NCBI GenBank assembly: GCA_024516035.1
Contig: CM044963.1
Location: 29,076,748 to 29,140,747 of the forward strand
DNA: 64,000 nucleotides
Direction of reading: 5' to 3'
Source: Bactericera cockerelli
Lineage: Eukaryota; Arthropoda; Insecta; Hemiptera; Triozidae
Part shown: piece by piece, positions 63,115-64,000 of the stretch
Numbering within the stretch: the first letter of the stretch is position 1
How the letters are laid out: each line of letters starts with the position of its first letter
Position numbers and translations under genes: made by a program
The notes under the pieces: model-generated
Told to the model about the DNA's origin: nothing
The model's database searches: none
The model's input: the letters and a program-made list of their open reading frames with translations, nothing else

Positions 63115-63395
63115 TGTTTAAGGTGGAGGTGAAGAGAAAGGGAGAAGGGGTTAAGGTGGAGATGAAGATAAAGGGAGAAGGGGTTAAGGTGGAGGTGAAG
63201 ATAAAGGGAGAAGGGGTTAAGGTGGAGGTAAAGATAAAGGGAGAAGGGGTTAAGGTGGAGGTGAAGATAAAGGGAGAAGGGGTTAAGGTGGAGGTGAAGG
63301 GAAAGGGAGAGGGGGTTAAGGTGGAGGTGAAGATAAAGGGAGAAGGGGTTAAGGTGGAGGTGAAGGGAAAGGGAGAGGGGGTTAAGGAAGGTGGG
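63115..63395 (+). repeat. 33-bp purine-rich minisatellite, about 8 copies
   Basis: The unit contains AAGGTGGAGGTGAAGATAAA then GGGAGAAGGGGTT. The period of 33 keeps a Lys/Val/Glu/Gly-rich frame open by arithmetic. Confidence 0.92.
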
Positions 63396-63489
63396 CATGG
63401 GGGCGAATGGGGTCCAAGAAGGTGGTGGAGGATGAAAGGTAGGGGAGGAGTAAAAGATTGTAGGCGAGTGTGGGCAAAGAAGGGGAGAT

Positions 63490-63740
63490 TTTAGGAGGTG
63501 GAGGATAAAGTCGAGAGTGGAGAGGGGTCTTAGGAGGTGAGAGTAGAGGGAGGAGAGGGGTCTTAGGAGGTGAGAGTAGAGGGAGGAGAGGGAGGAGAGG
63601 GGTCTTAGGAGGTGAGAGGAGAGGAGGAGAGAGGTCTTAGGAGGTGAGAGTAGAGGGAGGAGAGGGAGGAGAGGGGTCTTAGGAGGTGAGAGGAGAGGGA
63701 GGAGAGGGGTCTTAGGAGGTGAGAGTAGAGGGAGGAGAGG
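63490..63740 (+). repeat. G-rich minisatellite with GGTCTTAGGAGGTGAGAG units
   Basis: GGTCTTAGGAGGTGAGAG followed by a variable number of GGGAGGAGA blocks, about six units. Confidence 0.88.
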
Positions 63741-64000
63741 GAGGAGAGGGGAAAAAAAAGGGGGGGGAAAAAAAAAAAAGGGGGGGGTTTTAATTTAAAA
63801 GGGAAAAGGGAGGGGGGGTTTTAAAGGGGAAGGGGGGGGAAAATTTTGGGGGTTAAAAAAAGGAAAGGGGGGGGGGAAAAAGGGGAAAATTTTGGGGGGG
63901 GGGAAAAAAGGGGGGTTTTGGGGGGGGGAAGGGGGGGGGGGAAAAAAAGGGGGGGGGGAAAAAAAAGGGAGGGGGGGGGGGGGTTTTTTTTTGGGGGGAA
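63741..64000. other. Homopolymer noise at window end
   Basis: Almost only runs of G, A and T 4-12 long, with no repeat register. It looks like inflated homopolymers from the preceding GA-rich repeat in unpolished long-read sequence. Confidence 0.65.

Noticed and set aside
63114..63494. 126-codon plus ORF with 11-residue repeats
   Set aside because: Follows from a 33-bp minisatellite; the tail is ordinary G-rich repeat.
58032..64000. Further Beat exons
   Set aside because: Searched by eye for a YRCEV-type Ig exon with flanking AG/GT and found none.

Overview
Kind of genome. The window is AT-rich, non-operonic animal DNA packed with pol III SINEs, non-LTR and LTR retrotransposons, palindromic DNA elements, GA/CT microsatellites and minisatellites. 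The one host gene I can support is a member of the beaten-path (Beat) immunoglobulin family, which points to an insect or other pancrustacean. BEL/Pao elements fit that. I cannot name the species.

Host gene. Three plus-strand coding exons join in phase into the N-terminal half of a Beat-like secreted/cell-surface Ig protein. Exon 1 (18942-19008) carries a start codon and signal peptide. Exon 2 (56444-56561) is the start of the first Ig domain with its first Cys. Exon 3 (57944-58031) continues from the conserved Trp. Intron 1 is about 37.4 kb and holds most of the window. A TATA box and initiator lie about 200 bases upstream of the ATG. Later exons must lie beyond position 64000.

Layout. 1-2880: 5' half of a BEL/Pao retrotransposon on the minus strand, with one LTR and an 825-codon open gag-pro-pol frame running off the edge. 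2881-18700: intergenic DNA with SINEs of seven families, GA/CT tracts, an approximately 0.9 kb foldback element and a piggyBac-like MITE. 18700-19008: promoter, 5'UTR with a 20-bp minisatellite, and exon 1. 19085-33888: an array of about 250 copies of a 42-bp minisatellite. It is split by two 5'-truncated LINEs, one of which carries a third LINE inside its reverse transcriptase. 33889-39855: SINE relics and noisy low-complexity DNA. 39856-44568: a second BEL/Pao copy, with both LTRs and a TCAAA target duplication but decayed and lacking integrase. 44569-56443: palindromes, a polypurine array, and a LINE with an open 772-codon EN-RT frame. 56444-58031: exons 2 and 3, separated by a minisatellite grown from the exon 2/intron 2 boundary. 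58032-63740: foldback elements with nested insertions, SINEs and G-rich minisatellites. 63741-64000: homopolymer noise, probably unpolished sequence.

How it fits together. Apart from the Beat gene, everything recognised is mobile or repetitive. The SINEs have pol III promoters of two kinds, tRNA-like and 5S rRNA-like. One tRNA-headed family and the 5S-headed family share a central core. Several elements show clean target-site duplications and nested insertions, so the relative order of many events can be read directly. The very long ORFs in the 42-bp array arise because the period is a multiple of three and the unit lacks stops in five frames; they are not genes.
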